This document shows, in pieces, positions 1 to 6,081 of a stretch of 6,081 nt of DNA. Source of the stretch: Candidatus Zixiibacteriota bacterium (GTDB taxonomy: Bacteria; Blakebacterota; Blakebacteria; Blakebacterales; Blakebacteraceae); contig JAUVWC010000092.1 of assembly GCA_030604325.1 (NCBI GenBank), forward strand, positions 1 through 6,081, read 5' to 3'. The notes beneath the pieces were generated by a model, which was not told where the DNA came from, ran no database searches, and saw only the letters and a list, made by a program, of their open reading frames with translations. Position 1 is the stretch's first letter. Each line of letters opens with the position of its first letter. The position numbers were made by a program, and so were the translations under genes.

Positions 1-1072
1 CGGCCGGGGTGCCGGGGCGGGCGGAATACTTGAAGCTGAAAGCCTGCGCGTATCCCACGGCATCAACGATGCGCAGCGTGTCCTCGAACTCGGCTTCGGT
101 CTCGCCCGGAAAGCCGACGATGATGCTGGTGCGCAGGGCGACGGCTTGAATGCGCTCCCGGATGCTGGCCAACAACTCTAGAAGAGCCTGCCGCCCCATG
201 GGGCGGCCCATCGCCTTCAGGATACGCTCCGATCCATGCTGGACAGGAATGTCGAGGTAGGGGACCACCTGCGGCGTTTCCGCCATGGCGTCCAGCAGAT
301 CGCCGGTCACGCGGGAGGGATAGGTATACATCAGGCGCAGCCACTCCAGCCCCTCGACCTCAGTGCCGAGGCGACGGATCAGCCCGGCCAGCCGGACACT
401 GCCGCCACCGGACGCCGGTGCCAGATCAGCCCCATAGTGGGTCGTGTCCTGGGCGACAAGGATGAGCTCGCGAACCCCTCCGCCCACCAGCTCTACGGCC
501 TCGGCCACCAGCTCATCCGGTGCGATGGAGTGCGTCCTGCCGCGCATGAGGGGAATCGAGCAGAAGGTGCAGGGATTGCTGCATCCCTCGGCGATCTTCA
601 TGTAGGCGTAGTGGCGGGGAGTAGTGAGTAGCCTGGCAGCGGTTATATGCCTGTCTTGTGGTTTGCCGCCGTCGGGAGTGCGGCCCCAGCCGGCCGCCAG
701 CCGGCAGCACAGGTCCAGCACCCCTTCCGGCTCGACAAGCCCGAGGAAGTGATCCACCTCGGGAAGCTCCGCCTGCAGCTCTTCCAGGTAGCGAACGGGT
801 AGGCAGCCGGCTACTACGAGCGCCCGCATACGGCCGGTGTGCTTCAACTCCACCGTGTTCAGGATCTCCTCAACCGACTCCTCCCGGGCGGCCTCGATGA
901 ATCCGCACGTATTCACTACCACGATATCCGCCTCGGCCGGATCGAGGCTGACCGCAAAGCCCTGCCGCACAAGTGCACCCATCGCTTTTTCTGAATCTAC
1001 CACGTTTTTGGCGCACCCCAGGGTGACGAACGCCACGGAGAACGGCTGCCGGTTGGAGGAGGATTGTGTCAC
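1..1072 (-). CDS. rimO: Ribosomal protein S12 methylthiotransferase RimO (3' end outside window)
   Basis: RimO is a cytoplasmic radical-SAM enzyme that adds a methylthio group to an aspartate of ribosomal protein S12. The visible 357 codons hold an N-terminal UPF0004 domain with the auxiliary 4Fe-4S cysteines C20 (LGCAKNVVDSE), C56 (NTCGF) and C90 (AGC). The radical-SAM triad C164, C168, C171 lies in GCSNPCTFC. RimO rather than MiaB is indicated by PRHYAYMKIAEGC, LVAQDTTHYG (about 206-214) and YLDIPVQHGSERILKAM (272-288). The family is about 430-450 residues, so the end of the radical-SAM domain and the TRAM domain are missing. The start is GTG at 1072, the only usual start codon between the in-frame cdaA stop and the first cysteine motif that leaves a plausible N-terminus (a second GTG at 1036 is possible). 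No Shine-Dalgarno is visible. Two oddities: the highly conserved Arg after Ser in the RG...SR motif is Ile183, and the last 20 or so residues (VGYAQAFSFKYSARPGTPA) look like MiaB, not RimO. Identification is firm; integrity of the left end is doubtful. Confidence 0.9.
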   Translation of the reverse strand, partial: MTQSSSNRQPFSVAFVTLGCAKNVVDSEKAMGALVRQGFAVSLDPAEADIVVVNTCGFIEAAREESVEEILNTVELKHTGRMRALVVAGCLPVRYLEELQAELPEVDHFLGLVEPEGVLDLCCRLAAGWGRTPDGGKPQDRHITAARLLTTPRHYAYMKIAEGCSNPCTFCSIPLMRGRTHSIAPDELVAEAVELVGGGVRELILVAQDTTHYGADLAPASGGGSVRLAGLIRRLGTEVEGLEWLRLMYTYPSRVTGDLLDAMAETPQVVPYLDIPVQHGSERILKAMGRPMGRQALLELLASIRERIQAVALRTSIIVGFPGETEAEFEDTLRIVDAVGYAQAFSFKYSARPGTPA

Positions 1073-1096
1073 GATAAAAAAGTGTAGGTTATTAGG

Positions 1097-1900
1097 TTAT
1101 GTAGTAGCCACCTGCGGCATGGTTTCATCGGCGGTCGGGTGGGGACCGAACAGCAAGATGAGCTGCTCGCGCAGCGATGAGGCATCCAGATTACGCACGA
1201 GCCGCCCCCCGACAGCCAGGCTCACGATGCTTGTCTCCTCGCTCACCACGACTACCACCGCGTCGGATTCCTCGCTCATACCGACGGCGGCACGGTGGCG
1301 GGTGCCCAGGCCGGGCTCCAGCCTCCTGCTCTGGTTCAAGGGAAGCAGGCACGAGGCGGCCACTATCAACCCGTTCTGGATCACCACCGCACCGTCGTGA
1401 AGCGGTGACTTGGGGAAGAAGATCGTTTCCAGCAGCGAGGAGCTCAGTTCCGCCTCCATCTTCACCCCCGTCTCCACGATCCCCTTGAGTCCCACCTCAC
1501 GCACCAGAACGATCAGCGCTCCAATGCCCTTGCGGCTCATGCGCTCCACCGCTGTGCACACCTCATCCACGACCTGCGGCTCCTCAACCTTGAGGAAGTA
1601 GCGCACGATCCGGCCCTGGCCCAGAATGACCAGGATCCGCCTCAGCTCCGGCTGGAAAATGATCACGAAGGCGATCAGCCATACCGCCTGGAAGTTTTCG
1701 ATCAGCCATCTGAGGGTACCGAGCTGAAATATCTGCGCCATGAAGGCGAGCAGGAAGAGGATGAGAAGACCGAGGATCATGGGCACGGCACGGGTGCCGC
1801 GTAACATCTGCAGGAGCTTGTAAAAGATGAACGCCACCAGAAAGATGTCGACGACGTCCCACAGGGTGATGGTCAGGAAGCTGATATTGAACAGCGTCAT
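1097..1900 (-). CDS. cdaA: Membrane diadenylate cyclase CdaA (DacA), c-di-AMP synthase
   Basis: CdaA condenses two ATP into the second messenger cyclic di-AMP at the inner face of the membrane. In other bacteria c-di-AMP controls potassium and osmolyte transport and cell-wall homeostasis. The 267-residue protein matches the family length (about 270). Three membrane segments lie near residues 13-30, 39-58 and 66-84, followed by the IIFQPELRR junction (80-88) shared with Bacillus CdaA. The DAC catalytic motifs are intact: DGA at 169-171 (SPLHDGAVV) and RHR at 201-203 (GTRHRAAVG), then VSEET at 219-223. The start is ATG 1900-1898, preceded by a GAGGA Shine-Dalgarno. The frame is open for 40 more codons upstream, but those lie wholly inside folP and do not resemble CdaA. 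The ATG overlaps the folP stop as ATGA, so translation is probably coupled. The usual partners cdaR (YbbR domain) and glmM do not follow; rimO comes 24 nt later. Confidence 0.96.
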   Translation of the reverse strand: MTLFNISFLTITLWDVVDIFLVAFIFYKLLQMLRGTRAVPMILGLLILFLLAFMAQIFQLGTLRWLIENFQAVWLIAFVIIFQPELRRILVILGQGRIVRYFLKVEEPQVVDEVCTAVERMSRKGIGALIVLVREVGLKGIVETGVKMEAELSSSLLETIFFPKSPLHDGAVVIQNGLIVAASCLLPLNQSRRLEPGLGTRHRAAVGMSEESDAVVVVVSEETSIVSLAVGGRLVRNLDASSLREQLILLFGPHPTADETMPQVATT

Positions 1901-3111
1901 GAAACACGGTCCTCGACGAGGGCCCCTCGGATCTCGTCCACTGTATCCAGCGCGCGCCGCATCTCTCCTACATCGTGTACGCGCAGGATCTGTACACCCT
2001 GGTATGCCAGAATAGCACATGCGGCAGCAGTGGCCATCAGCCGTTCTTCCGCCGGCTTGTCCGATGGCCCTGATGTGTGCAGCTTGCGTGACGGTCCCAC
2101 CAGCAGAGGATAGCCCAGGCAGTGGAACTCAGCTACGCGCCGGTATAATTCGAAGTTGTGCTGGCGGCGTTTGCCGAATCCCAGACCCGGATCCGCCACA
2201 ATACGTGCGGGTTCAATACCCGCTGCACGGGCCGCCGCGGCCCGCGAGGCCAGAAACGCGTAGATCTCTCCCACCAGATCGTCGTAGCGGGGATCGACCT
2301 GCATGGTCGCCGCAACACCCTTGCGGTGCATCAGCACGACTCCGGCGCCGCTTTCTGCCACAAGCGGCAGCATCCGGGGGTCCCCCGTGCCCGCCGTGAT
2401 GTCGTTTACCACCACCGCGCCGGCCTCCAGCGCCGCACGTGCCACCTCGGCCTTGGTAGTGTCTACCGAGATGGGAAGCCCGGTCCGGGCGACAGCCAGC
2501 TCGACGGCGGGTACAACCCGCTCTACTTCCACTTCGGCCGGCAGCGGCTCCGCCCCGGGACTGGTCGACTCGCCGCCTATATCGATGATATCCGCCCCCT
2601 CATGGGTCGCCGCCTCGACCGCCGCCCCGACCTTCTCCAGGCCTTGGGCGCGGCTGCCGGCGTAGAAGGAATCGGGCGTAACGTTGACCACAGCCATCAG
2701 GCGTGTTCCCTCCCGGAGGGAAATGCGCTCTCTGCCCACCTGCCAGTATCGGGGGGTCTCCAGCCCCGTCCCGAAGCGTACTGCCGCCCGCGCTTGTTCT
2801 GTCTCGGTTCCTAAACGCTCGAGCCACGTGAGCAGGCCGTCGGCCGGTCCGAAGACGACCAGACCCCGTCCCGGCCGGCCACGCCGCAGCAGCGGCGCGG
2901 GAAGATTTGTCCCCCACATGACGGGTGGAACCGGTTCCGACCACCCGAGTGCCACGCCACTATCAGTCGAACCATCGGGCCGGCCGCTGCGAGGAAGCGC
3001 ACTGAACGGGCCGGGCCACGTACCGCCATCTCCCACCCGCTCCAGTTCGACGCCGGCCTCTTCGATGTTGGATGGCCAGAGCAGTCGCGGCGAGCCGACC
3101 TCAGCAATCAA
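1897..3111 (-). CDS. folP: Dihydropteroate synthase FolP with N-terminal extension
   Basis: FolP joins p-aminobenzoate to dihydropterin pyrophosphate to make dihydropteroate in folate synthesis; it is the sulfonamide target. The 404-residue protein is much longer than the usual 270-290. The TIM-barrel DHPS domain starts near residue 122 and keeps NVTPDSF (143-149), DIGGEST (177-183), D217 in SVDTTK, N236-D237, MH (261-262), DPGLGFGK (307-314), SRK (341-343) and RVHD (377-380). Residues 1-120 are an extension. Its part 83-114 (LVVFGPADGLLTWLERLG...) resembles the end of the N-terminal domain found in some two-domain FolP proteins, but the rest is not recognisable. Three loop positions depart from consensus: A151 in DSFYAGS (usually DSFSDGG), S184 in ESTSPG (usually ESTRPG) and L344 in SRKLH (usually SRKS). 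The start is TTG 3111-3109, fixed by a GGAGG at 6-nt spacing and overlapping the folE stop as TTGA. The gene sits between folE and cdaA and overlaps both. Confidence 0.93.
   Translation of the reverse strand: MIAEVGSPRLLWPSNIEEAGVELERVGDGGTWPGPFSALPRSGRPDGSTDSGVALGWSEPVPPVMWGTNLPAPLLRRGRPGRGLVVFGPADGLLTWLERLGTETEQARAAVRFGTGLETPRYWQVGRERISLREGTRLMAVVNVTPDSFYAGSRAQGLEKVGAAVEAATHEGADIIDIGGESTSPGAEPLPAEVEVERVVPAVELAVARTGLPISVDTTKAEVARAALEAGAVVVNDITAGTGDPRMLPLVAESGAGVVLMHRKGVAATMQVDPRYDDLVGEIYAFLASRAAAARAAGIEPARIVADPGLGFGKRRQHNFELYRRVAEFHCLGYPLLVGPSRKLHTSGPSDKPAEERLMATAAACAILAYQGVQILRVHDVGEMRRALDTVDEIRGALVEDRVS
1910..1914 (-). promoter_or_regulatory. Ribosome binding site of cdaA
   Basis: GAGGA lies 9 nt before the cdaA ATG at 1900, inside the 3' end of folP. 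It decides for this ATG against the longer in-frame extension that would run 40 codons back into folP. Confidence 0.75.
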
Positions 3112-3671
3112 CGCCCGCCTCCATATATCAGACTGAGGGCCTCAAGGCGTGTGGCCTCTTTGCGCAGACCCCCCCGCATGGCGGAGGTCACGATCCTCGT
3201 GCCCGGCTTCTGCACACCCCGCATCGTCAGGCAGAGATGTTCGGCCTCAATCAGCACCAGCACACCCAGCGGCTCCAGGGTCCTCATGAGGGTGTCGCAC
3301 ACCTCGGTGGTCAGGCGCTCCTGGAGCTGAGGGCGGTGGGCGGCGCTCTCGATCATCCTCACCAGGTTCGACAGGCCCGTAATCCGGTTGCCGGCGGGGA
3401 TATACGCCAGATGCGCCTTCCCGAAAAAAGGGAGCAGGTGGTGCTCACATATCGAATAGAAAGGGATATCCTTCACGATGATCATCTCATCGTGGTTTTG
3501 AACCTCGTAGATGTGGATCTCCTCCTCGATCGGGTGTCCCAAGCCGCTGAACAGTTCTTTGTACGCATCGGCGACCCGCTCCGGCGTGCTCACCAGGCCC
3601 AGGCGATCCGTATCTTCACCAATCCCTTCAAGGATCAGCCGAACACCTTCGATAATCTTCCCGCGATCCAC
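3108..3671 (-). CDS. folE: GTP cyclohydrolase I (type IA) FolE
   Basis: FolE converts GTP to 7,8-dihydroneopterin triphosphate plus formate, the first committed step of folate synthesis. The 187-residue protein has family length. The zinc ligands C75 and H78 lie in SICEHHLLPFFGKAHLAYIP (73-92), with H77 next to them, and the third ligand C147 is in EHLCLTMRGVQKPGT (144-158). Also present are the N-terminal STPERVADAYKE helix (28-39) and RPQLQERLT (113-121), both typical of the decamer-forming type IA enzyme. The start is GTG 3671-3669, with AGAGGA 9 nt upstream; there are only 2 nt between the ftsH stop and this start. The 3' end contains the Shine-Dalgarno of folP and its stop overlaps the folP TTG. 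FolE and FolP act at the first step and the pABA-condensation step of one pathway; folB and folK are not in the window. No missing residues were seen. Confidence 0.97.
   Translation of the reverse strand: MDRGKIIEGVRLILEGIGEDTDRLGLVSTPERVADAYKELFSGLGHPIEEEIHIYEVQNHDEMIIVKDIPFYSICEHHLLPFFGKAHLAYIPAGNRITGLSNLVRMIESAAHRPQLQERLTTEVCDTLMRTLEPLGVLVLIEAEHLCLTMRGVQKPGTRIVTSAMRGGLRKEATRLEALSLIYGGGR
3118..3122 (-). promoter_or_regulatory. Ribosome binding site that fixes the TTG start of folP
   Basis: GGAGG lies 6 nt before the TTG at 3111, inside the last codons of folE. This near-ideal spacing, plus the TTGA overlap with the folE stop, is the main reason to accept the long FolP with its N-terminal extension instead of an internal start nearer the DHPS domain. 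Confidence 0.8.
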
Positions 3672-3673
3672 GC

Positions 3674-5698
3674 TCAGTTTTCCTCTTTCACCTTCTCATC
3701 GGATGTCTTAGCAGGCTGTTCCGGCTCTCCCGGTTCCCGACCCAGCGGCTTGCCCTCGATGGCCAGGTCGATCTCGGGACCGGAGAGGATTTCGTATTCC
3801 AATAGTGTCTCGGCCAGGTTCTTCAGGTCCTCCTCGTTCTCCTCCAGCAGCCGGTCCACCTCCTCCTCGCACGTTTCGACGATCCGCCTCACCTCGTCGT
3901 CGATCAGCTCCGCGGTCTTTTCGGATCGCTCCTTATTCCTGGCTATCGCTCTTCCAAGGAAAATTTCCTCCTGCTCCTCGCCAAAGTTGAGGGGCCCCAG
4001 CCGCTCGCTCATCCCCCACTCCTGAACCATCTTGCGGGCGATCTCGGTTGCTTGCAGGATATCGTTGCCCGCCCCGGAAGTCAGGTTCCCGAAGATGAGT
4101 TTCTCCGCGCTTCTGCCGGCCATCAGATGCTTGATGACACCGAGAAGGTAATCCTTCGAGAGGAGGTGCCGCTCGTCGATGGGCAGGTAGTGGGTTGTTC
4201 CCAGTGTGCGCCCGCGCGGGATGATCGTCACCTTGTGTACGAGATCGGAGCCGGGTACCAGCTTGCCTACCATGGCATGTCCCGCTTCGTGGTAGGCGAT
4301 CCTCCTCTTCTCCTCGTCGCTGATGACCATGCTCTTGCGCTCGGCCCCCATCATCACCTTGTCCTTGGACTCTTCGATATCGGCCATGGTCACTTTGTCG
4401 CGGTTGAAGCGGGCCGCCAGCAGCGCCGATTCGTTTACCAGGTTAGCCAGGTCGGCGCCGGAGAGACCGGGGGTGGTTTTAGCCACCAGCTTCAGGTCGA
4501 CATCTCCCTCCAGCGGGATGTTCCGCGTGTGGACCCGCAAGATTCCCTCCCGGCCCTTCACGTCGGGCAGGTCGATGACCACCTGCCTGTCGAAGCGCCC
4601 CGGTCGCAGCAGCGCCGGGTCGAGAACATCGGGGCGGTTGGTGGCCGAGATCAGTATGACCCCTTCGTTCGACTCGAAGCCGTCCATCTCCACCAGCAGC
4701 TGATTGAGTGTCTGCTCGCGTTCATCGTGGCCGCCACCCAGACCGGCCCCCCGGTGGCGTCCCACCGCATCGAGCTCGTCGATGAAGATTATGCACGGAG
4801 CGTTCTGTTTTCCCTGATCGAACAGATCGCGCACACGGCTGGCACCCACACCCACGAACATCTCCACGAAATCGGAGCCGGCGAGGTTGTAGAAGGGCAC
4901 CCCCGCCTCGCCCGCCACCGCTCTCGCCATCAGTGTTTTACCGGTTCCGGGCGGGCCGAGCAGCAACACACCCTTCGGGATCCGGCCGCCCAGCTTCTGG
5001 AACTTCGCCGGGTCCTTAAGGAAGTCGATGATCTCCTGCAATTCCTGCTTAGCCTCATCGGCGCCGGCCACGTCGTTGAAAGTGACCTGCACTTTACCGC
5101 CTGTCAGCAGCTTCGCGCGGCTTTTACCGAACGAGAAGATCCCCCGCTGCCCCCCCTGCATCTGGCGCATCATGAAGATCCAGAGGAAGATGAGGAACAG
5201 CCACGGCAGGCTGGTGATCAGGATCTGCATTAACGGGGTCGAAGACTTCTCGAAGGAGAATTCGACACCCTTGTCCGACCAGCTGGACAGTATCTCCCGG
5301 TCGATCAGCCCCTCGAGTACGGTGAACCGGAACTCATGAAAGGAGCGAACAGTCCCACCCACTTCCCTGGAGATCGGGTTCCTGAATTTGCCCTGCACCC
5401 TCGTGTTGTCGATCACCGTGACCTCGGCAATCGCACCCTGTTCGAGATAAGCTTCGAATTCGCTATAGGAGATCTTCACCTGGCCGCCGGTCTGGGTAAG
5501 CAGCAGCTGGTAACCGATTAAACCAAGCAGGAATAAGATCGCCCAGAAGGCCAGTGTTCTGCTTGCTCCAGTCAACCGGCCCTTAGGCGGCTGGGGTCCC
5601 TCTTCACCCCCGGGGCGGTTCCTGCGGTCCCCCGATCTGGGTGGGGGTGGTGGAATTCGATCGCGCTTCCGACCGGCAGGCGGCGTCTTATCGCTCAT
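3674..5698 (-). CDS. ftsH: ATP-dependent zinc metalloprotease FtsH
   Basis: FtsH is a hexameric AAA+ protease anchored in the inner membrane that extracts and degrades membrane proteins and unstable cytosolic regulators. The 674 residues show, in order: a 47-residue Pro/Arg-rich N-terminal tail with five prolines at 16-20; TM1 (about 48-67); a periplasmic FtsH_ext domain (about 73-150); TM2 (about 156-177); and the AAA+ domain with Walker A GPPGTGKT (248-255), pore loop FVGVG (281-285), Walker [10 protein letters not shown] (303-311) and second-region-of-homology arginines R365 and R368. The M41 peptidase domain has HEAGH (470-474) and probable third zinc ligand D546 in GAGNDI. A glutamate-rich helix (about 593-632) and a charged, disordered tail follow. 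All catalytic residues are present. The start ATG overlaps the hpt stop as ATGA and has GAGGAG at 4-nt spacing. An hpt-ftsH order is also seen in Firmicutes. The only unusual part is the long N-terminal tail; in E. coli FtsH TM1 begins almost at the N-terminus. Confidence 0.98.
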   Translation of the reverse strand: MSDKTPPAGRKRDRIPPPPPRSGDRRNRPGGEEGPQPPKGRLTGASRTLAFWAILFLLGLIGYQLLLTQTGGQVKISYSEFEAYLEQGAIAEVTVIDNTRVQGKFRNPISREVGGTVRSFHEFRFTVLEGLIDREILSSWSDKGVEFSFEKSSTPLMQILITSLPWLFLIFLWIFMMRQMQGGQRGIFSFGKSRAKLLTGGKVQVTFNDVAGADEAKQELQEIIDFLKDPAKFQKLGGRIPKGVLLLGPPGTGKTLMARAVAGEAGVPFYNLAGSDFVEMFVGVGASRVRDLFDQGKQNAPCIIFIDELDAVGRHRGAGLGGGHDEREQTLNQLLVEMDGFESNEGVILISATNRPDVLDPALLRPGRFDRQVVIDLPDVKGREGILRVHTRNIPLEGDVDLKLVAKTTPGLSGADLANLVNESALLAARFNRDKVTMADIEESKDKVMMGAERKSMVISDEEKRRIAYHEAGHAMVGKLVPGSDLVHKVTIIPRGRTLGTTHYLPIDERHLLSKDYLLGVIKHLMAGRSAEKLIFGNLTSGAGNDILQATEIARKMVQEWGMSERLGPLNFGEEQEEIFLGRAIARNKERSEKTAELIDDEVRRIVETCEEEVDRLLEENEEDLKNLAETLLEYEILSGPEIDLAIEGKPLGREPGEPEQPAKTSDEKVKEEN
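3681..3686 (-). promoter_or_regulatory. Ribosome binding site of folE
   Basis: AGAGGA lies 9 nt before the folE GTG, inside the final codons of ftsH. It supports the GTG at 3671 as the true start, as does the FolE N-terminus that it yields. Confidence 0.75.
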
Positions 5699-6081
5699 GG
5701 TTCTCCTCGCTCGACCTCGTCGGCACCGGGAAGGGTTGCCACATATGGAAGGTGGCGGTAACGCTCAGCGTAGTCCAGCCCATAGCCGACGACAAAGACG
5801 GGAGGTATGTTAAACCCGACATAATCCACGTGGGGAAGACCTTCTTCTTCCACACCCTCCTTCTTAAGCAGGGAGATGATCCGGATCGAGGCCGGCCTGC
5901 GCCGGCGGAGGACATCCAGCAGGAACCGGATCGTTGTCCCCGTATCCACGATGTCCTCCACGATCAGCAGGTGACGGCCCTCAACCTCATGTTGCAGATC
6001 TTTCGTAATCTCCACCTTCCCCGATGAGGTCCTGCTGTCTCCATAGGAGGACACTGCAATGAAATCGATCTCATGGGGCAC
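5695..6081 (-). CDS. hpt: Hypoxanthine phosphoribosyltransferase (5' end outside window)
   Basis: Hpt uses PRPP to convert hypoxanthine (and usually guanine) to IMP/GMP in purine salvage in the cytosol. The window holds the last 128 residues; about 50 N-terminal residues of a roughly 175-185-residue family lie beyond the right edge. The first in-window codon is GTG, but it reads as an internal valine before PHEIDFIAVSSYG, not as a start. Motifs by fragment numbering: SSYG (11-14) of the flexible active-site loop; the PRPP-binding signature LLIVEDIVDTGTT (38-50), with acidic pair E42-D43 and D46; the LLKK lysines (73-74) of the purine site; and FVVGYGLDY (96-104), the strongly conserved C-terminal motif of bacterial Hpt. 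The stop overlaps the ftsH start (ATGA), and the 3' end carries the ftsH Shine-Dalgarno. All expected residues in the visible part are present. Confidence 0.95.
   Translation of the reverse strand: MPHEIDFIAVSSYGDSRTSSGKVEITKDLQHEVEGRHLLIVEDIVDTGTTIRFLLDVLRRRRPASIRIISLLKKEGVEEEGLPHVDYVGFNIPPVFVVGYGLDYAERYRHLPYVATLPGADEVERGEP
5703..5708 (-). promoter_or_regulatory. Ribosome binding site of ftsH
   Basis: GAGGAG lies 4 nt before the ftsH ATG, inside the last codons of hpt. With the ATGA overlap it supports coupled translation from hpt into ftsH. Confidence 0.8.

Noticed and set aside
1073..1096. Run of six T (minus strand) after cdaA as a rho-independent terminator
   Set aside because: No GC-rich stem precedes the T run, so it is not a terminator hairpin.
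837..1400. Plus-strand open frame across the rimO-cdaA junction
   Set aside because: It is antisense to both genes and its protein is Ser/Thr-rich without motifs. The GGAGGAGG on the plus strand near 1055-1062 is only the complement of the rimO TCC serine codons.
1901..2020. 40-codon N-terminal extension of cdaA
   Set aside because: It lies inside folP in another frame, does not resemble CdaA, and the ATG at 1900 has its own Shine-Dalgarno and yields the normal family length.
3072..4025. Plus-strand open frame (317 codons) across the folP/folE/ftsH junctions
   Set aside because: It is antisense to three real genes, has no recognisable domain and ends in Ser-rich low complexity. It is a shadow frame.
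4052..5233. Long plus-strand open frame (393 codons) opposite ftsH
   Set aside because: It lies wholly antisense to the AAA+/protease part of ftsH, whose motifs are intact. Its translation is His/Gln/Val-rich with no recognisable motif, as expected of a GC-rich shadow frame.
1..6081. CRISPR array, tRNA/rRNA, insertion sequence, c-di-AMP or THF riboswitch
   Set aside because: Coding sequence fills the window except for a 2-nt gap and a 24-nt spacer, and no spaced direct repeats or inverted terminal repeats were seen by eye. Nothing supports these feature types.

Overview
The window holds six genes, all on the minus strand and packed end to end. In transcription order, from high to low coordinates, they are: hpt (5' end cut by the window), ftsH, folE, folP, cdaA and rimO (3' end cut by the window). 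All were identified by reading translated motifs by eye; no database search was run. The first five genes are joined by ATGA or TTGA overlaps or a 2-nt gap, and four of the starts have a visible Shine-Dalgarno sequence. The layout is that of one translationally coupled operon. The only non-coding DNA is the 2-nt ftsH-folE gap and a 24-nt AT-rich spacer between cdaA and rimO. No RNA genes, CRISPR arrays, insertion sequences, riboswitches or terminators were seen.

The genome is GC-rich and bacterial. An hpt-ftsH-folate order recalls the Firmicute tilS-hpt-ftsH-...-folP region, while folP next to cdaA is an arrangement I associate with Bacteroidetes and related or delta-type lineages. The proline/arginine-rich tail of FtsH, the high GC and the CdaA-type cyclase make a Gemmatimonadota-like organism a reasonable guess. 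This is inference only.

Region by region: 5695-6081 encodes the C-terminal two thirds of hypoxanthine phosphoribosyltransferase (purine salvage). 3674-5698 encodes the membrane AAA+ zinc protease FtsH. 3108-3671 encodes GTP cyclohydrolase I (first step of folate synthesis). 1897-3111 encodes dihydropteroate synthase (folate synthesis, sulfonamide target) with a long N-terminal extension and unusual active-site loops. 1097-1900 encodes the membrane diadenylate cyclase CdaA (c-di-AMP synthesis). 1-1072 encodes most of the radical-SAM methylthiotransferase RimO (ribosomal protein S12 modification). The functional themes are purine nucleotide supply and use (Hpt, FolE on GTP, CdaA on ATP), folate synthesis, membrane proteolysis and ribosome modification.

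This is essentially a housekeeping region and I see no novel system in it. The points worth checking are: (1) the extreme left end, where the RimO reading frame changes to a MiaB-like sequence of alphaproteobacterial appearance, suggesting an assembly chimera or a recombinant gene; (2) FolP, where each of the three loops forming the pABA/pyrophosphate site carries a non-consensus residue; and (3) the roughly 120-residue N-terminal extension of FolP.
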